Assembly (NCBI RefSeq): GCF_000967495.1
Contig: NZ_JXXU01000018.1
Span: forward strand, 79,633-143,632
DNA from: Vibrio neptunius
GTDB lineage: Bacteria; Pseudomonadota; Gammaproteobacteria; Enterobacterales; Vibrionaceae
DNA: 64,000 nucleotides
Reading direction: 5' to 3'
Below, one piece after another: positions 51,303 to 61,204 of this stretch (within the stretch, counting starts at the first letter, position 1; each line of letters starts with the position of its first letter). Below the pieces are notes generated by a model. The model was given only the letters and a program-made list of their open reading frames with translations, was not told the origin of the DNA and did no database searches. The translations under genes were made by a program, and so were the position numbers.

Positions 51303-53288
51303 TTAATGATATCGAGTGCCTGGAAATCCTTGATGCAACCCTGTCGATATCACTTCATAGCGGTCTGCACTGAAATTGGGAAACGGATCAAATACGGCTC
51401 TTGGTAAACGAGGAAGCTGCACTAAGTAGCCTTTGGGCGCGGCCAGAAAGCCCACGTCAATACCGATTTTCCTCAGCTCTGTTTCCAATTTCGACAGATA
51501 AAACCCTCCGCCAACATTACAAGACTGCACTTTGAGAACCCCAACCTGTCGAAGCCCCAAATCAAACAGTTTTCTTGCCAGCCCAGAAGGAGTCAGTGAT
51601 GTTTCAATCCCAGTTTGGTTCATACACACAGGTCCATAAGGATTGCCATGAGCAACCACATCCAAGCGATGATTGAATGTCAAAGAAGAGAGTTGATTAG
51701 ATTGTACATTGGGAAACAAGGTATTGAGATGGCGAGAGCTTACGTCGCCGTCACTGTACAAGTTACCTTGTGGGATACCATAGCGGCTCTTGACGTTCTC
51801 TCCGAAATGGCGAAACAGTGACGCCGGTTCGCCTTTACCAAGTAGCAGCACGTGTCGATAATGACCCGATGACACCCAATTGTTTAGGCTGGTAGCCGTT
51901 TGATTCAGCAACCACCCAGCGGCTCCCGCTCGAGTAACTTTGTGCACACCGAAAGAACCCGCGCCTTCAAACAAAGCATACTCGTTACTTGAAGGGAAAC
52001 GTCGTACCCGTTGCCAAGTTCCTTGTATATTCGCGACAAAATCAGCGCCTTCTACCGCCCCCTCTCCTAGATAGTAATGTAACCCAGGCTCCACTTGCTG
52101 ACCGATAAGCGAAGCATCAGCGACCTGACTAACCTGCAAAGCGGTACTTTGTGTCATCTGTTGACCCAATGCCACCGTCTCTTCGGTTGCAAGCTCAACG
52201 ACCTCACTGGTATAAGCAGCATCCGCCACTCTTGCCCCGTTAAACATCGTCCTTGAAAACAGTAACCCTTGCGCTAATTCGCCCAAGGCTAACTCACCGA
52301 CCACCTCTGGAGCAATTAACGTCACTATGGTGATCGCGGCGAACGAAGGAAAGCTCCAACGACTATGATGGGGTTGCTGTTTACCTTGACGAACCTCATT
52401 AACCAAAGCTTCTCCAACCATGGAGTAAGCGTATTTTTGATCTGGCAGACCCTCTATATGTTGGTACCATTGCTGCAGGTTTTCCCGATTTGATCCGCGT
52501 AACGAAGGCCAATGGGTCAAAAGCGTCGTTTGCAGCATGGCCCCGACTCGAGCGTAAGGGTGAGAGCCATTTTGATACTGGGCAAAATCGTCATAGTCAG
52601 GTTTCCATTGAGTTGCCGATTGCTTAAGTTCAGCCAGTAACATCGCTTCTAAGCGATCTTTAAATACACCTCCTCCCGAGAAGCCCGAAATCAAGAATTG
52701 ACGTATTGAATCTGCATAACGTCCACCAGTTTGTTGCGCTAGCTTTTGTATCAGTTGGGATTCACCATACTTTTCTAAGCTGATGTTCAACGCTATCGAG
52801 TAGATGGATAAACCGAGCAGATCATTTTGATAATAACGTTGCAGATACTGTGCTTCATCTTCCGTAGCAGGTGAAACAAGCTCCAACTCGCGTGACAAGT
52901 TATCGAGGAAAACCTGCTTCGTATACTCTGCTGGAAACAGCTCATGATGCGGCAGATCGTGTGCTTGTGACATCACGAATAGCGTAGCCGATTCATTAAT
53001 GATCGCAACCTCCAATGCAGAAAGCCCTTCATCATTGAAGTTTTGGTTAGCAGATTGGCTCAGTCGTGTAAAAAACAGTTCTGGCATATAGATAATGCCG
53101 TGCTTCTTTTTCACCACATTGAACGCGTCAACCGCACTTAATGCGTGCTCCTGAGCTTGCCAATCTACCCACTGGCTGACCTTCTCTCTCATCACTTTGT
53201 GATGTTGGTATTGATTGTACACAGGGGAAGTCGCACTAGCGGGTAAACTCAGCCCGAGTGCTAACATAGACAACAGTATTTTTTTCAC
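51303..53288 (-). CDS. Secreted protein with C80/CHAT-like (clan CD) peptidase domain
   Basis: The GTG at 53288 gives 661 residues with a signal peptide ending LPASA. The N-terminal 300 residues are mostly helical. A hydrophobic region (about 313-345) could insert in membranes. The C-terminal 180 residues look like a clan CD cysteine peptidase: 'LDVVAHGNPYG' with His547, then 'LTPSGLARKLFDLG' and 'VGVLKVQSCNVGGGFYLSKL' with Cys590. This spacing and order (HG, L-x-S-x-x-LA, SC-N/x) resemble the MARTX CPD/C80 family. The gene lies near a small secreted protein. Whether it is a protease, effector or toxin is not known. Confidence 0.6.
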   Translation of the reverse strand: MKKILLSMLALGLSLPASATSPVYNQYQHHKVMREKVSQWVDWQAQEHALSAVDAFNVVKKKHGIIYMPELFFTRLSQSANQNFNDEGLSALEVAIINESATLFVMSQAHDLPHHELFPAEYTKQVFLDNLSRELELVSPATEDEAQYLQRYYQNDLLGLSIYSIALNISLEKYGESQLIQKLAQQTGGRYADSIRQFLISGFSGGGVFKDRLEAMLLAELKQSATQWKPDYDDFAQYQNGSHPYARVGAMLQTTLLTHWPSLRGSNRENLQQWYQHIEGLPDQKYAYSMVGEALVNEVRQGKQQPHHSRWSFPSFAAITIVTLIAPEVVGELALGELAQGLLFSRTMFNGARVADAAYTSEVVELATEETVALGQQMTQSTALQVSQVADASLIGQQVEPGLHYYLGEGAVEGADFVANIQGTWQRVRRFPSSNEYALFEGAGSFGVHKVTRAGAAGWLLNQTATSLNNWVSSGHYRHVLLLGKGEPASLFRHFGENVKSRYGIPQGNLYSDGDVSSRHLNTLFPNVQSNQLSSLTFNHRLDVVAHGNPYGPVCMNQTGIETSLTPSGLARKLFDLGLRQVGVLKVQSCNVGGGFYLSKLETELRKIGIDVGFLAAPKGYLVQLPRLPRAVFDPFPNFSADRYEVISTGLHQGFPGTRYH

Positions 53289-53382
53289 AATTTTATATTC
53301 TGTAGAGTATTGAAAAAAGGGCGCAACCTCACCAGTCACGCCCTAACGATGTAAGAGCTTCAGTCTTTACTTAGCCGATACA

Positions 53383-53793
53383 TTAGCGATTTAAGTCAAC
53401 GGTATTGGCCACTTCGAGACGAGAAAGAACATGATCAGGAATGTTGTCAAAGAAGGGATTAAGGTCAAGCTCAAACGGACTGTTTACTCCTGAGCGGCAC
53501 ATGATTAAATCGTCGCCCATAATCGCCAGTTTAGGTGTCACGCCATCCCATATTAGTTTAGCGGTAAGGTTTAAGTCACTGATGTTAATACCACAGTCGT
53601 AAGTTCTCGATTTCAGAATGCCATCTTCAATAGTGTAACCACCTATGAGCGCGATCGGATGCTGAGATTTAGGAAACACAATCGGTGCATCTGGAACCGA
53701 TGATGGGGTATCAGGAAAGGTAAGGGTAGCATTCGCTGAAACGCAGGTTGCAGCAAAAAGGGTCACTAAGCCAATGACGTTGTTAGTTTTCAA
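53383..53793 (-). CDS. Small secreted hypothetical protein
   Basis: A TTG start at 53793 with a ggag site gives 136 residues that begin with a signal peptide ('NNVIGLVTLFAATCVSANA'); the longer ATG frame would bury the signal. The mature part has two cysteines ('TYDCGINI', 'IMCRSG') and beta-type patterns. No family is recognised. It lies upstream of the clan-CD-like gene on the same strand with 94 bp between, so the two could be co-transcribed. Confidence 0.6.
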   Translation of the reverse strand: MKTNNVIGLVTLFAATCVSANATLTFPDTPSSVPDAPIVFPKSQHPIALIGGYTIEDGILKSRTYDCGINISDLNLTAKLIWDGVTPKLAIMGDDLIMCRSGVNSPFELDLNPFFDNIPDHVLSRLEVANTVDLNR

Positions 53794-54244
53794 TTTTAAT
53801 TCTCCATATTTTATGGTTGGGAATAATCCCAATGAGAATGTATCTCACTAACAAACTATCATTCAATCCGCATAACACTATGATTCCTGTAGGAAATAGC
53901 CGATTTATTAATTAATTGATATTAATTATTAAAAATCCTTATTAATCATAGAGATAAAAATAACCAATGAAAATCGTTTATCTAAATAACACGAGGTTCC
54001 CAACAGCAATAGATGACCATATTAGCAGTCACTGATTTTCTAACTCATAAAATAAACCTTATAAATCATAACTTTATTATAAAATATCGACTAATGAGCA
54101 GCGAATTGTCCTCGACCAATGCTCAACACCCCGGTCTCAAAGTCAGCAAAAATTAAATGGTTGATATCGCACATTAAAAAAGGAAAATGCTTATATAATA
54201 GTTGCTTGCTCACGTTTTCTTCACCTAAAACCTAAGGAATCGCT
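53794..54244. other. AT-rich intergenic region
   Basis: About 450 bp with no convincing ORF. A tataat-like -10 element near 54195 fits a promoter for the gene at 54245. The AT-rich stretch 53890-54090 could be an H-NS target. Nothing else was recognised. Confidence 0.4.
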
Positions 54245-54595
54245 TTGATAGATACCACAGTCAACAAAGAGAACAATGAGGTGCAATGGCCAGCGCTCCT
54301 TAAGCTCGCAGGAGATAACGAACTGGTTTACCTCGCTTCACGTGACAGGCTTACTCGAGAATCAGAGTCATTGATACTCGACAGTGACGATGTGATTATC
54401 GATTCTGAAGGGAGGTGCTTTGAACTGACAGCGCACGGTAACAAGGTTGAACTCAACCTCAAGCCTACAAGATACAATTTGGCAGATGTCACCGACCTCA
54501 TTCAAGCGCATGAATTCAGTAAAGCTCAGGTGTGTATTGTTAAAATTCAATTTGACTCGATTATCGCCGCGATCGAATCCTTGTGCGAGAAATGA
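54245..54595 (+). CDS. DUF4144-like small protein
   Basis: The 116-residue acidic protein starts at TTG with an aagga site 8 bases before. The sequence 'WPALLKLAGDNELVYLASRDRL' and 'LIQAHEFSKAQVCIVKIQF' recalls the DUF4144 family of small proteins found mainly in Vibrio and relatives; the match is from memory. No function is known. It precedes a methyltransferase gene. Confidence 0.6.
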   Translation: MIDTTVNKENNEVQWPALLKLAGDNELVYLASRDRLTRESESLILDSDDVIIDSEGRCFELTAHGNKVELNLKPTRYNLADVTDLIQAHEFSKAQVCIVKIQFDSIIAAIESLCEK

Positions 54596-54681
54596 AAGCT
54601 CGAATGGTGTTCACGCCAGATTGTCGCGCAAACCCTAGCCCCTTGATACCAACCATACTGCCCACACAAAAGGCCGATACC

Positions 54682-55383
54682 ATGTCTGAAATGTACACCA
54701 AACACGCCAAACAGTATGATGCTGTGATAAGAAACAACATCTACAACGCCTTGCTTGAGCGTCCTTCCACCATCGAGCTTCTTGATGACCTGACCGATGC
54801 GACTGTGATTGACATGGGCTGTGGCTCTGGCGTCTATGCTGAGTGGTTGCTGGGCCAATCAGTCAAACACCTGACTTGCGTTGATGCCTCTAAAGACATG
54901 ATCAACCTAGTACAATCCAAACTTGGCGATCGGGTGGACGCTTATGTTCAGAACCTTGCTGTTGGACTTCCCAACGAAACCGAGAACAGTGCCGATGTCA
55001 TTGTCTGCCCTCTGGTTTTGCACTATATCGAAAATCTTTCTCCCGTCTTCGCAGAAGTCTATCGAGTCCTAAAACCCGGTGGTTACATGGTATTTTCAAC
55101 CCATCACCCATTTGTGGACTTTGAGAGTTCAGCATCGGGCAATTACTTTGCATGCGAATACATTGAAGAAGAGTGGAACACCGTAGGAAAACCGGTCAAA
55201 GTGAGCTTCTATCGACGCTCCCTAATGGAAATCAGTGAGGCCATTAGTGCATCTGGGTTAAAAATAGCTCGCATTACCGAAGGCAGCGTGGATGAAAAAG
55301 TGAAATCCATGTGTGAAACCACATATCAACGCTTGAAAACCAACCCAAATTTTATTTTCTTCCGCTGTGAAAAACCCCTGTAA
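54682..55383 (+). CDS. Class I SAM-dependent methyltransferase
   Basis: The ATG at 54682 gives 233 residues. A Rossmann-type methyltransferase domain shows motif I 'VIDMGCGSG' (42-50), an acidic residue after strand 2 ('LTCVDASKDMI') and post-motif 'DVIVCPLVLHYIENLSPVFAEVYRVLKPGG', typical of Methyltransf_11 proteins. A longer upstream frame overlaps the preceding gene and is less likely. Substrate unknown. It is followed by a nitrilase-family gene with 43 bp between. Confidence 0.85.
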   Translation: MSEMYTKHAKQYDAVIRNNIYNALLERPSTIELLDDLTDATVIDMGCGSGVYAEWLLGQSVKHLTCVDASKDMINLVQSKLGDRVDAYVQNLAVGLPNETENSADVIVCPLVLHYIENLSPVFAEVYRVLKPGGYMVFSTHHPFVDFESSASGNYFACEYIEEEWNTVGKPVKVSFYRRSLMEISEAISASGLKIARITEGSVDEKVKSMCETTYQRLKTNPNFIFFRCEKPL

Positions 55384-55426
55384 AACCATCAAATGAGAAA
55401 CCAATAAAGGAAAGGGATTACTGAAT

Positions 55427-56191
55427 ATGGAACAGACACTGATCATTGCCTTGGCTCAGGCTCCCGTCGAGCGAGGAGACATTGAAACCAATTTGCGTCA
55501 TCACCTTACGCACGTGGCACAATCCTCCCAACTTGGCGCCAATCTCGTTGTATTTCCTGAACTTTCTTTAACAGGGTACGAACTGGACCTACTCGACGAG
55601 CTTGCTTTTGACTCATCAACTCCGGCGATTAAATCACTTTCAGCCGCGGCCAGCGAACACAAGATTACCGTCATCGCAGGCTGTCCACTGTCAAACCCCA
55701 GCTCAAAACCGACGATTGCCGCCGTAATTTGCTTCCCAGATGGCAAGGTTGAATTCTATTCCAAACAGTACTTACATGACGGTGAAGATACGTATTGCAC
55801 TTCAGGCAATACCCATTACTTATTCACCTTGAACAATAAACGTATTGCCCTCGCAGTGTGTGCTGATTTTGCTCAACCTCAGCACGCTCAGAGCGCAAGC
55901 GACAATCAAGCCGATCTGTATCTTGTTAGTGCTTTGATCTCACCTTCTGGCTTTACTGCTGATGGGCAGATTTTGTCTGGTATTGCTGGTCACCATCGAT
56001 TACCCGTGCTCCTCTGCAATCACATATCAAAAACCGGTGGATGGGAAACTTGCGGCCAAAACAGTGTTTGGGATGAGAGAGGAGAATTAGCTGGTACATC
56101 CAACAACGCTCAGCAAGGCGTGCTGATTTGTACCCTCAAAAACCACCACCTCTCGACACAGTTTCATTCTCTTTCACAACGCGGCCATTGA
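55427..56191 (+). CDS. Carbon-nitrogen hydrolase (nitrilase superfamily)
   Basis: The 254-residue enzyme has the nitrilase triad Glu45 ('FPELSLTGY'), Lys113 ('YSKQYLHDGED') and Cys145 ('AVCADFAQ'). Members hydrolyse amides or nitriles. The size and short C-terminus fit the amidase-like branch; the substrate is unknown. It is 43 bp after the methyltransferase gene. The 287 bp downstream hold the BCCT promoter region and no ORF of note. Confidence 0.88.
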   Translation: MEQTLIIALAQAPVERGDIETNLRHHLTHVAQSSQLGANLVVFPELSLTGYELDLLDELAFDSSTPAIKSLSAAASEHKITVIAGCPLSNPSSKPTIAAVICFPDGKVEFYSKQYLHDGEDTYCTSGNTHYLFTLNNKRIALAVCADFAQPQHAQSASDNQADLYLVSALISPSGFTADGQILSGIAGHHRLPVLLCNHISKTGGWETCGQNSVWDERGELAGTSNNAQQGVLICTLKNHHLSTQFHSLSQRGH

Positions 56192-56478
56192 GCCGCGATT
56201 TAGCCCATAGACATCACTCACTGAAAGGAACCATTTACATCGTTGTGGCGTTCAACCATCACTCACACAGCAAGGAAGCGAAAGTGGCAATTCGCCAACC
56301 AAAGCAATCAACGCCACAGGTTACAGAACTGACACATTTCCTTAGACCTCTACCTAATCTTCCTTACATTATTTATACAATTATTGTTAAAAATCCTGAC
56401 TGACTTTCGTTTTGGTTGACCTTCTGCTACCCTGCACCGCACAATTTACTTCGAACTCTAAATAATTAGCGAGGATTA

Positions 56479-58071
56479 ATGAGTAGTAATAAGGATAGGT
56501 ATAGTATTGAAAATACCGATTATACCGTCGGCCAAGACAACGTTCAGAAATGGGGTTTTGACGTCCATAATCCCGTTTTTGGTGCCAGCGCTGGCCTGAT
56601 CATTGTCTTTCTTATCGCCCTTCTTATCGCCGACCCTAACGTTGCAAAATCCACTCTTGATGGCGTAAAACTGCAAATCATTGAGTCATTTGATACGCTG
56701 TTTATGTGGTCAGGCAATGTGTTTCTGATTTTTTGTATTGGTCTGGTTTTATCTCCATTTGGTAAAATTCGTATCGGCGGTGTCGACGCTAAGCCTGAGC
56801 ACTCCAACTTGTCGTGGATTGCAATGCTGTTTGCCGCCGGGATGGGCATCGGTCTGATGTTCTGGGGCGTTGCCGAACCCGTTGCTTACTTCACTGGCTG
56901 GTTTGAAACACCACTTGGTGTCGAGCCATTCACTGAAGAAGCAGCTAAAGTCGCCCTTGGCGCCACAATGTTCCACTGGGGCCTTCACCCATGGGCGATT
57001 TACGCCGTAGTCGCACTTGCGATGGCATTCTTTGCATTCAATAAAGGCTTACCACTTTCCATTCGCTCCGTGTTTTATCCAATTTTGGGTGACCGCACAT
57101 GGGGCTGGTTTGGTCATATCATCGATACCCTTGCTGTCCTAGCGACACTATTTGGTCTTGCCACCTCATTGGGCCTAGGCGCTCAGCAAGCTGCCAGTGG
57201 TATTAGCCATGTCTTTGGTATCGATAGTGGCCTAGGGTTACAACTCGGTGTGATTGCCTTTGTTACCAGCCTGGCGGTGATGTCGGTCGTCCGCGGCATT
57301 GATGGTGGCGTGAAGGTTCTCAGTAACATCAACCTACTTGTGGCTTTCGCCCTACTGATGTTTGTGATCATTGCTGGCCTAGCGACGGCATTGGGTACGA
57401 TTCCCACTACGCTAACAGGCTATGTAGAAAACATGCTTCCACTGAGCAACCCTTATGGACGCGAAGACGAAGCTTGGATGCACGGTTGGACCGTATTCTA
57501 CTGGGCTTGGTGGGTATCTTGGTCACCATGTGTCGGTATGTTTATCGCTCGTATTTCCAAAGGTCGTACAGTACGCGAATTCCTTTCAGCGGTGATCTTG
57601 ATTCCTACCGCTATCACAGTGGTTTGGATGTCTGCTTTTGGTGGCCTAGCCATTGAACAAGTGGTCAACCAAGTTGGTGAGCTCGGTCAGAATGGTTTGA
57701 CCGACATTACGCTCTCTCTGTTTTATGCCTTTGATGCTATGCCAATGGGAACACTACTGTCTGTGATTTCTATTGTGCTGATCATGGTGTTCTTTATCAC
57801 CTCTTCTGATTCCGCCTCTTTGGTTGTCGACAGCATTACAGCAGGCGGTAAAGTCGATGCTCCTATCCCACAACGCATCTTCTGGGCTTCAGTTGAAGGG
57901 GCTATCGCCGCCATGCTGCTTTGGGTTGGTGGTACAGAGGCGATTCAGGCATTACAGGCCGGAACCATCTCAACTGGCTTACCATTTACCGTGATTCTAC
58001 TCACCATGTGTGTCAGCTTGTTGATGGGCATGCGTACCGAGTTGCAACACCATAAGTTAAGCTACGCCTAA
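56479..58071 (+). CDS. BCCT-family betaine/choline transporter
   Basis: The 530-residue carrier has twelve predicted helices and the BCCT hallmark 'AAGMGIGLMFWGVAEP' (119-134) as well as 'WTVFYWAWWVSWSPCVGMFIARISKGRT', which includes the Trp/Tyr substrate site. Uptake of betaine, choline or a related compatible solute driven by an ion gradient is expected. The short N- and C-termini suggest limited osmosensing. An gaggatt ribosome-binding site precedes the ATG. It complements proXWV 8 kb away. Confidence 0.93.
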   Translation: MSSNKDRYSIENTDYTVGQDNVQKWGFDVHNPVFGASAGLIIVFLIALLIADPNVAKSTLDGVKLQIIESFDTLFMWSGNVFLIFCIGLVLSPFGKIRIGGVDAKPEHSNLSWIAMLFAAGMGIGLMFWGVAEPVAYFTGWFETPLGVEPFTEEAAKVALGATMFHWGLHPWAIYAVVALAMAFFAFNKGLPLSIRSVFYPILGDRTWGWFGHIIDTLAVLATLFGLATSLGLGAQQAASGISHVFGIDSGLGLQLGVIAFVTSLAVMSVVRGIDGGVKVLSNINLLVAFALLMFVIIAGLATALGTIPTTLTGYVENMLPLSNPYGREDEAWMHGWTVFYWAWWVSWSPCVGMFIARISKGRTVREFLSAVILIPTAITVVWMSAFGGLAIEQVVNQVGELGQNGLTDITLSLFYAFDAMPMGTLLSVISIVLIMVFFITSSDSASLVVDSITAGGKVDAPIPQRIFWASVEGAIAAMLLWVGGTEAIQALQAGTISTGLPFTVILLTMCVSLLMGMRTELQHHKLSYA

Positions 58072-58136
58072 TCACTCGTTAGCATCATAACGCAAAGTGA
58101 ATTGAGAGCAGAACACGACTGCCTGTACACAAACGC

Positions 58137-58170
58137 AATCGGAAACCGAGTATCGGTTTCCGATTTTTTT
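58137..58170 (+). terminator. Terminator of the BCCT gene
   Basis: The perfect 11-bp stem aatcggaaacc / ggtttccgatt with a 7-base loop is followed by a T run. Confidence 0.93.
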
Positions 58171-58276
58171 ATGCCTATCTAAACTGATTGGCAGGATACA
58201 GCCAACTGAGCGCCACTGTCCCTCTAGGCCCACCAATGATGTGAAAACATGACCGCGACAACGCAATACTCATCAT

Positions 58277-59230
58277 TTAGCGGGTTGGGTATAGCTGAGA
58301 AAAATTGGGGACGTGCTTTTCCCAAATGGGTGGCGTTCCGATATGGACCTTCACTGCCGAGATAAACTCTCTCACTAAAGCGGTTTGCTTGCGATGTGGG
58401 TACAAGGCGTAGAGTGCGAGCCCACGATTACATAAGCCGTAATGAGTGAGCAGTGGCTTGAGGTTGATGTCGGCAACGGGACAATAAAGATTGGAGGATG
58501 AAATCATGGCATAGCCCAATCCATCTTGGACTGCCGCCAATAAGGTCAGCACATCATTGACCTTATATTTCCCCGTCATTTTGTGATTAATGAAGCGACT
58601 ACTCTCTGGTGTTTCACTAATACGAGCCGTATCCACGGTGAGTGGTCCATTGCTGTAGACCACCGAAGGTAAGCTCATTAACTCCTCGGGGGTTTGAGGA
58701 TCCCCATACTGCGTAATAAAGCGTTCAGACGCCAAAATTACCGGTCTGATATCGGCGATTTTCCTCGCAATCAAACTCGAATCTTCCAGCCGACCAAGGC
58801 GAAACGCAACATCAAAATGATCAGAAATGATGTCGGAGCGCTTATCATCCATTTGCAGGTTAATTTCAACCTCAGGGTAGCTGCGCATAAATTGCGTAAT
58901 CACAGGCTGAAGGTAATGTTGACCAATATGTAAGGGCGCTGTGATGCGTATTCGCCCTTTTGGTCTTGCCTGATAAGAATCGGCAATCGAATGAACATGC
59001 CCGAGTGTGTCCACCAGACTGTGGGCTTGTTCCAAAATCTCTTCACCTGCTGGTGTTAAGGAAAAGGAACGAGTAGAGCGATTGAGAAGCTGGACACCGA
59101 GCTCAGATTCCAGTTTTTTGATCTGTTTCGATAATGACGAATTATCCATGTTGTGCAAGGTGGCCGCTTTGGTGAAAGACCCTTGCTGCACAACATCAAT
59201 AAACAGTGATAGTTGGTTAACCAAGGACAT
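58277..59230 (-). CDS. LysR-family transcriptional regulator
   Basis: The 317-residue protein has an N-terminal winged helix ('GSFTKAATLHNMDNSSLSKQIKKLE') and the effector domain with 'IAF RLGRLEDSSLIARKI'-type motif, as in the CrgA/YafC-like branch. It lies 9 bp after yaiI on the same strand, so the two share an operon. The target genes are not evident; the nearest divergent neighbour is not adjacent. Confidence 0.9.
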   Translation of the reverse strand: MSLVNQLSLFIDVVQQGSFTKAATLHNMDNSSLSKQIKKLESELGVQLLNRSTRSFSLTPAGEEILEQAHSLVDTLGHVHSIADSYQARPKGRIRITAPLHIGQHYLQPVITQFMRSYPEVEINLQMDDKRSDIISDHFDVAFRLGRLEDSSLIARKIADIRPVILASERFITQYGDPQTPEELMSLPSVVYSNGPLTVDTARISETPESSRFINHKMTGKYKVNDVLTLLAAVQDGLGYAMISSSNLYCPVADINLKPLLTHYGLCNRGLALYALYPHRKQTALVREFISAVKVHIGTPPIWEKHVPNFSQLYPTR

Positions 59231-59239
59231 GCCCTACTC

Positions 59240-59698
59240 CTACTTTTGTGCCCTTTGCCACTGTACTAGCCATTTGTCCAAGTGGTTAGCAAATTGCTGT
59301 CGATCGGCTTGGTTCAAGGGCGCTGGCCCCCCTGTTTGTACACCGCTACTGCGCATGGTTTCCATAAAATCACGAATATTAAGACGAGATTTTATGTTCT
59401 CTTTCGTAAACTGCTCACCCCGAGAGCTCAACACATGGCCGCCTTTGGTAATGATCTCATCGGCCAGTGGGATATCACTGGTGATGACTAAATCGCCCGC
59501 CTCACAACGTTGGACAATCTCATTGTCTGCCACATCAAAACCAGCCTGAACCTGAAGCATGGTCACTTTTGGAGAAGCAGGGGTGCGGATAAACTGGTTC
59601 GCCACCAAGGTGACTTCCACACCAGTTCGCTCAGAAGCCCTAAAAAGAATGTCTCTGATCACCACTGGACACGCATCTGCATCAACCCAAATTTTCAT
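59240..59698 (-). CDS. yaiI: YaiI/YqxD family protein (UPF0178)
   Basis: The 152-residue protein begins [18 protein letters not shown], the family hallmark with acidic residues of a PIN-like/NYN-like nuclease fold, and includes '[15 protein letters not shown]' and '[14 protein letters not shown]'. Members may act on RNA; function is unproven. It is followed by a LysR gene after 9 bp. Confidence 0.92.
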   Translation of the reverse strand: MKIWVDADACPVVIRDILFRASERTGVEVTLVANQFIRTPASPKVTMLQVQAGFDVADNEIVQRCEAGDLVITSDIPLADEIITKGGHVLSSRGEQFTKENIKSRLNIRDFMETMRSSGVQTGGPAPLNQADRQQFANHLDKWLVQWQRAQK

Positions 59699-59973
59699 CT
59701 GTTGTATTCCTAAATCATCGATTGGCGCTCATTACATCGTAAAAGTGCCCGGCTGAATAGCCTTATTTGAAGGTGACGGCGGTTCTACTGATACAAACCA
59801 TCATCTCGCCTGCACCACAACCAATCACTGGGTTATTAAAACCGTGCCACCCGCTCCAAGCCTACCCGCCCGCTTTTCCATTTTAGCAAACGCACTCGCA
59901 CAAACTCGTCCTATCAGAACCAGAGGGCGTTTATCACTGAGATGTGTGGTGGCAGACTGTCATCAGGGCTAGC
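59699..59973. other. Intergenic region between yaiI and the tandem array
   Basis: About 275 bp without ORF or terminator of note. It marks the left edge of the tandem array; the spacer repeat found between the other units is missing here. Confidence 0.4.
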
Positions 59974-60870
59974 TTAGGGACAAAGGTGAGTAAGAGCTTT
60001 GGCGTAATCGTCCAGCTCTTGTTCTTCTAATAATTCGATGATCTCATCCAGAGGAAGCTGGTAGCCCAATTCAATCAGCTTTTGAACCAATTGCAATTGC
60101 TTATCATGGAAGTGATCTTCTTCAATCGCAAACTCCCATGGTAAAGCTGCGATAATGTGTTGGCTGGGTTTCTGTAATAAATACTGTTCAAAAAGTTCAG
60201 GGTCATAGCAAAAGACCAACCCTAAGAATGAGTGATATTCACAAAATCCATCATCTTCCTCAAAGGGATGGTTAATATCAATCCCCTTGTCAATGAGTTT
60301 GGTAAATGCGGCTCTGCCTTGCTTCTCTTTATTATATTTTTTAAAGTATTTCCGCATGACTAAATATCCAGCGGCAGTATTAATAGATGAGGGTTTGAAA
60401 TCAAATCGATCGATTAAGTAATTAAAAGTGTCAAAGCTCAGGTGTTCTGCATAAAATACTCTACATAAGAATTCATCATGATCTACTCTACCTCCGAGAA
60501 ATATAATGTTTTTTATATAATCCAGATAAAAATCTTGGCTAAGTTGATAAATGCGCTCAGAGCCGGATAAATATAAGGTGCCATCGCGATCTAATGGCGC
60601 CAGTATTTTGACCAATGGACAACCTTCATAAGATAAATCCATCTGTTCAACCTCATGATTATAGTGTTCTAGAACATCACATTCGGTTGCAACTCTAACT
60701 TTTAGTAGCACTCGTACCCGTTCAAAGTTGGTTTCTTCGCTACAGCTGCTATCTTCAAGAATGGCATCCAGCACATCCCAGATATCATCATAAAGTTCAG
60801 TCGATGATAACGTTGCTAAGTTAGCTTGGGTTAAATGTTGGTTGATGCGTTCTATGTTTGGTTCAGTCAT
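59974..60870 (-). CDS. Tandem-array paralogue 1, ankyrin-like, putative immunity protein
   Basis: The 298-residue acidic protein has no signal peptide or membrane helix. It resembles a helical solenoid: 'ERVRVLLK', 'YIKNIIFLGGRVDHDEFL', 'KLIDKGIDINHPFEEDDGFCEYHSFLGLVFCYDPELFEQYLL' recall ankyrin repeats. It shares ends with two downstream paralogues (similar N-terminus MTEPNIE.IN and C-terminal LDDYAKAL) while the middle diverges. The start lies 2 bp after a truncated companion gene. Tandem copies with diverged centres are typical of immunity gene arrays; the cognate toxin is not in the window. The function is inferred. Confidence 0.6.
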   Translation of the reverse strand: MTEPNIERINQHLTQANLATLSSTELYDDIWDVLDAILEDSSCSEETNFERVRVLLKVRVATECDVLEHYNHEVEQMDLSYEGCPLVKILAPLDRDGTLYLSGSERIYQLSQDFYLDYIKNIIFLGGRVDHDEFLCRVFYAEHLSFDTFNYLIDRFDFKPSSINTAAGYLVMRKYFKKYNKEKQGRAAFTKLIDKGIDINHPFEEDDGFCEYHSFLGLVFCYDPELFEQYLLQKPSQHIIAALPWEFAIEEDHFHDKQLQLVQKLIELGYQLPLDEIIELLEEQELDDYAKALTHLCP

Positions 60871-60872
60871 AG

Positions 60873-60986
60873 TTACACTCTGTATTCAATATCTTTAAGT
60901 TTTTTGTTATGCGTCATCTCGTCCAGCAGGGCCAGTGAAAGGTAGAGGGCTTGCTGGTAGTAAAATACCGCGGATAAGGTATCTAC
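60873..60986 (-). pseudogene. Remnant of companion gene, C-terminal 37 codons
   Basis: Reading the minus strand gives VDTLSAVFYYQQALYLSLALLDEM..., which matches the last 40 residues of the intact companion gene at 62104-62499. There is no start and an upstream in-frame stop, so the gene is truncated. Its stop lies 2 bp before the ATG of paralogue 1. Confidence 0.75.
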
Positions 60987-61007
60987 TCGCCGTTATTGAT
61001 TGCTTCT

Positions 61008-61204
61008 CCTGCCACCATAGTACAAAACCAACAGGGCCTCAGGCCAATAAATTATTTGATAAAACAAGTAATTAAGAGGGAAATATCAACAAAGCTACCA
61101 GTTAGCATACCAACTCTCAAACTACGAAGGGGCTTTAATTGCTGGAGTATATTGAGGGAAAATATAAGCCCCTAAGCAGAATAGGCTTAGGGGCAAGCGT
61201 CAGC
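61008..61204. repeat. Array spacer repeat, copy 1
   Basis: This 197-bp non-coding spacer is nearly identical to 62578-62774 and 63800-64000. It runs from cctgccacc, through the AT-rich part with aacaagtaattaagagggaa, to the terminator stem of the next unit. Confidence 0.85.
61168..61194 (-). terminator. Terminator of paralogue 2
   Basis: The perfect 10-bp stem gcccctaagc / gcttaggggc with a 7-base loop is followed on the minus strand by ttatatttt. It sits 11 bp beyond the paralogue 2 stop. Confidence 0.8.
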
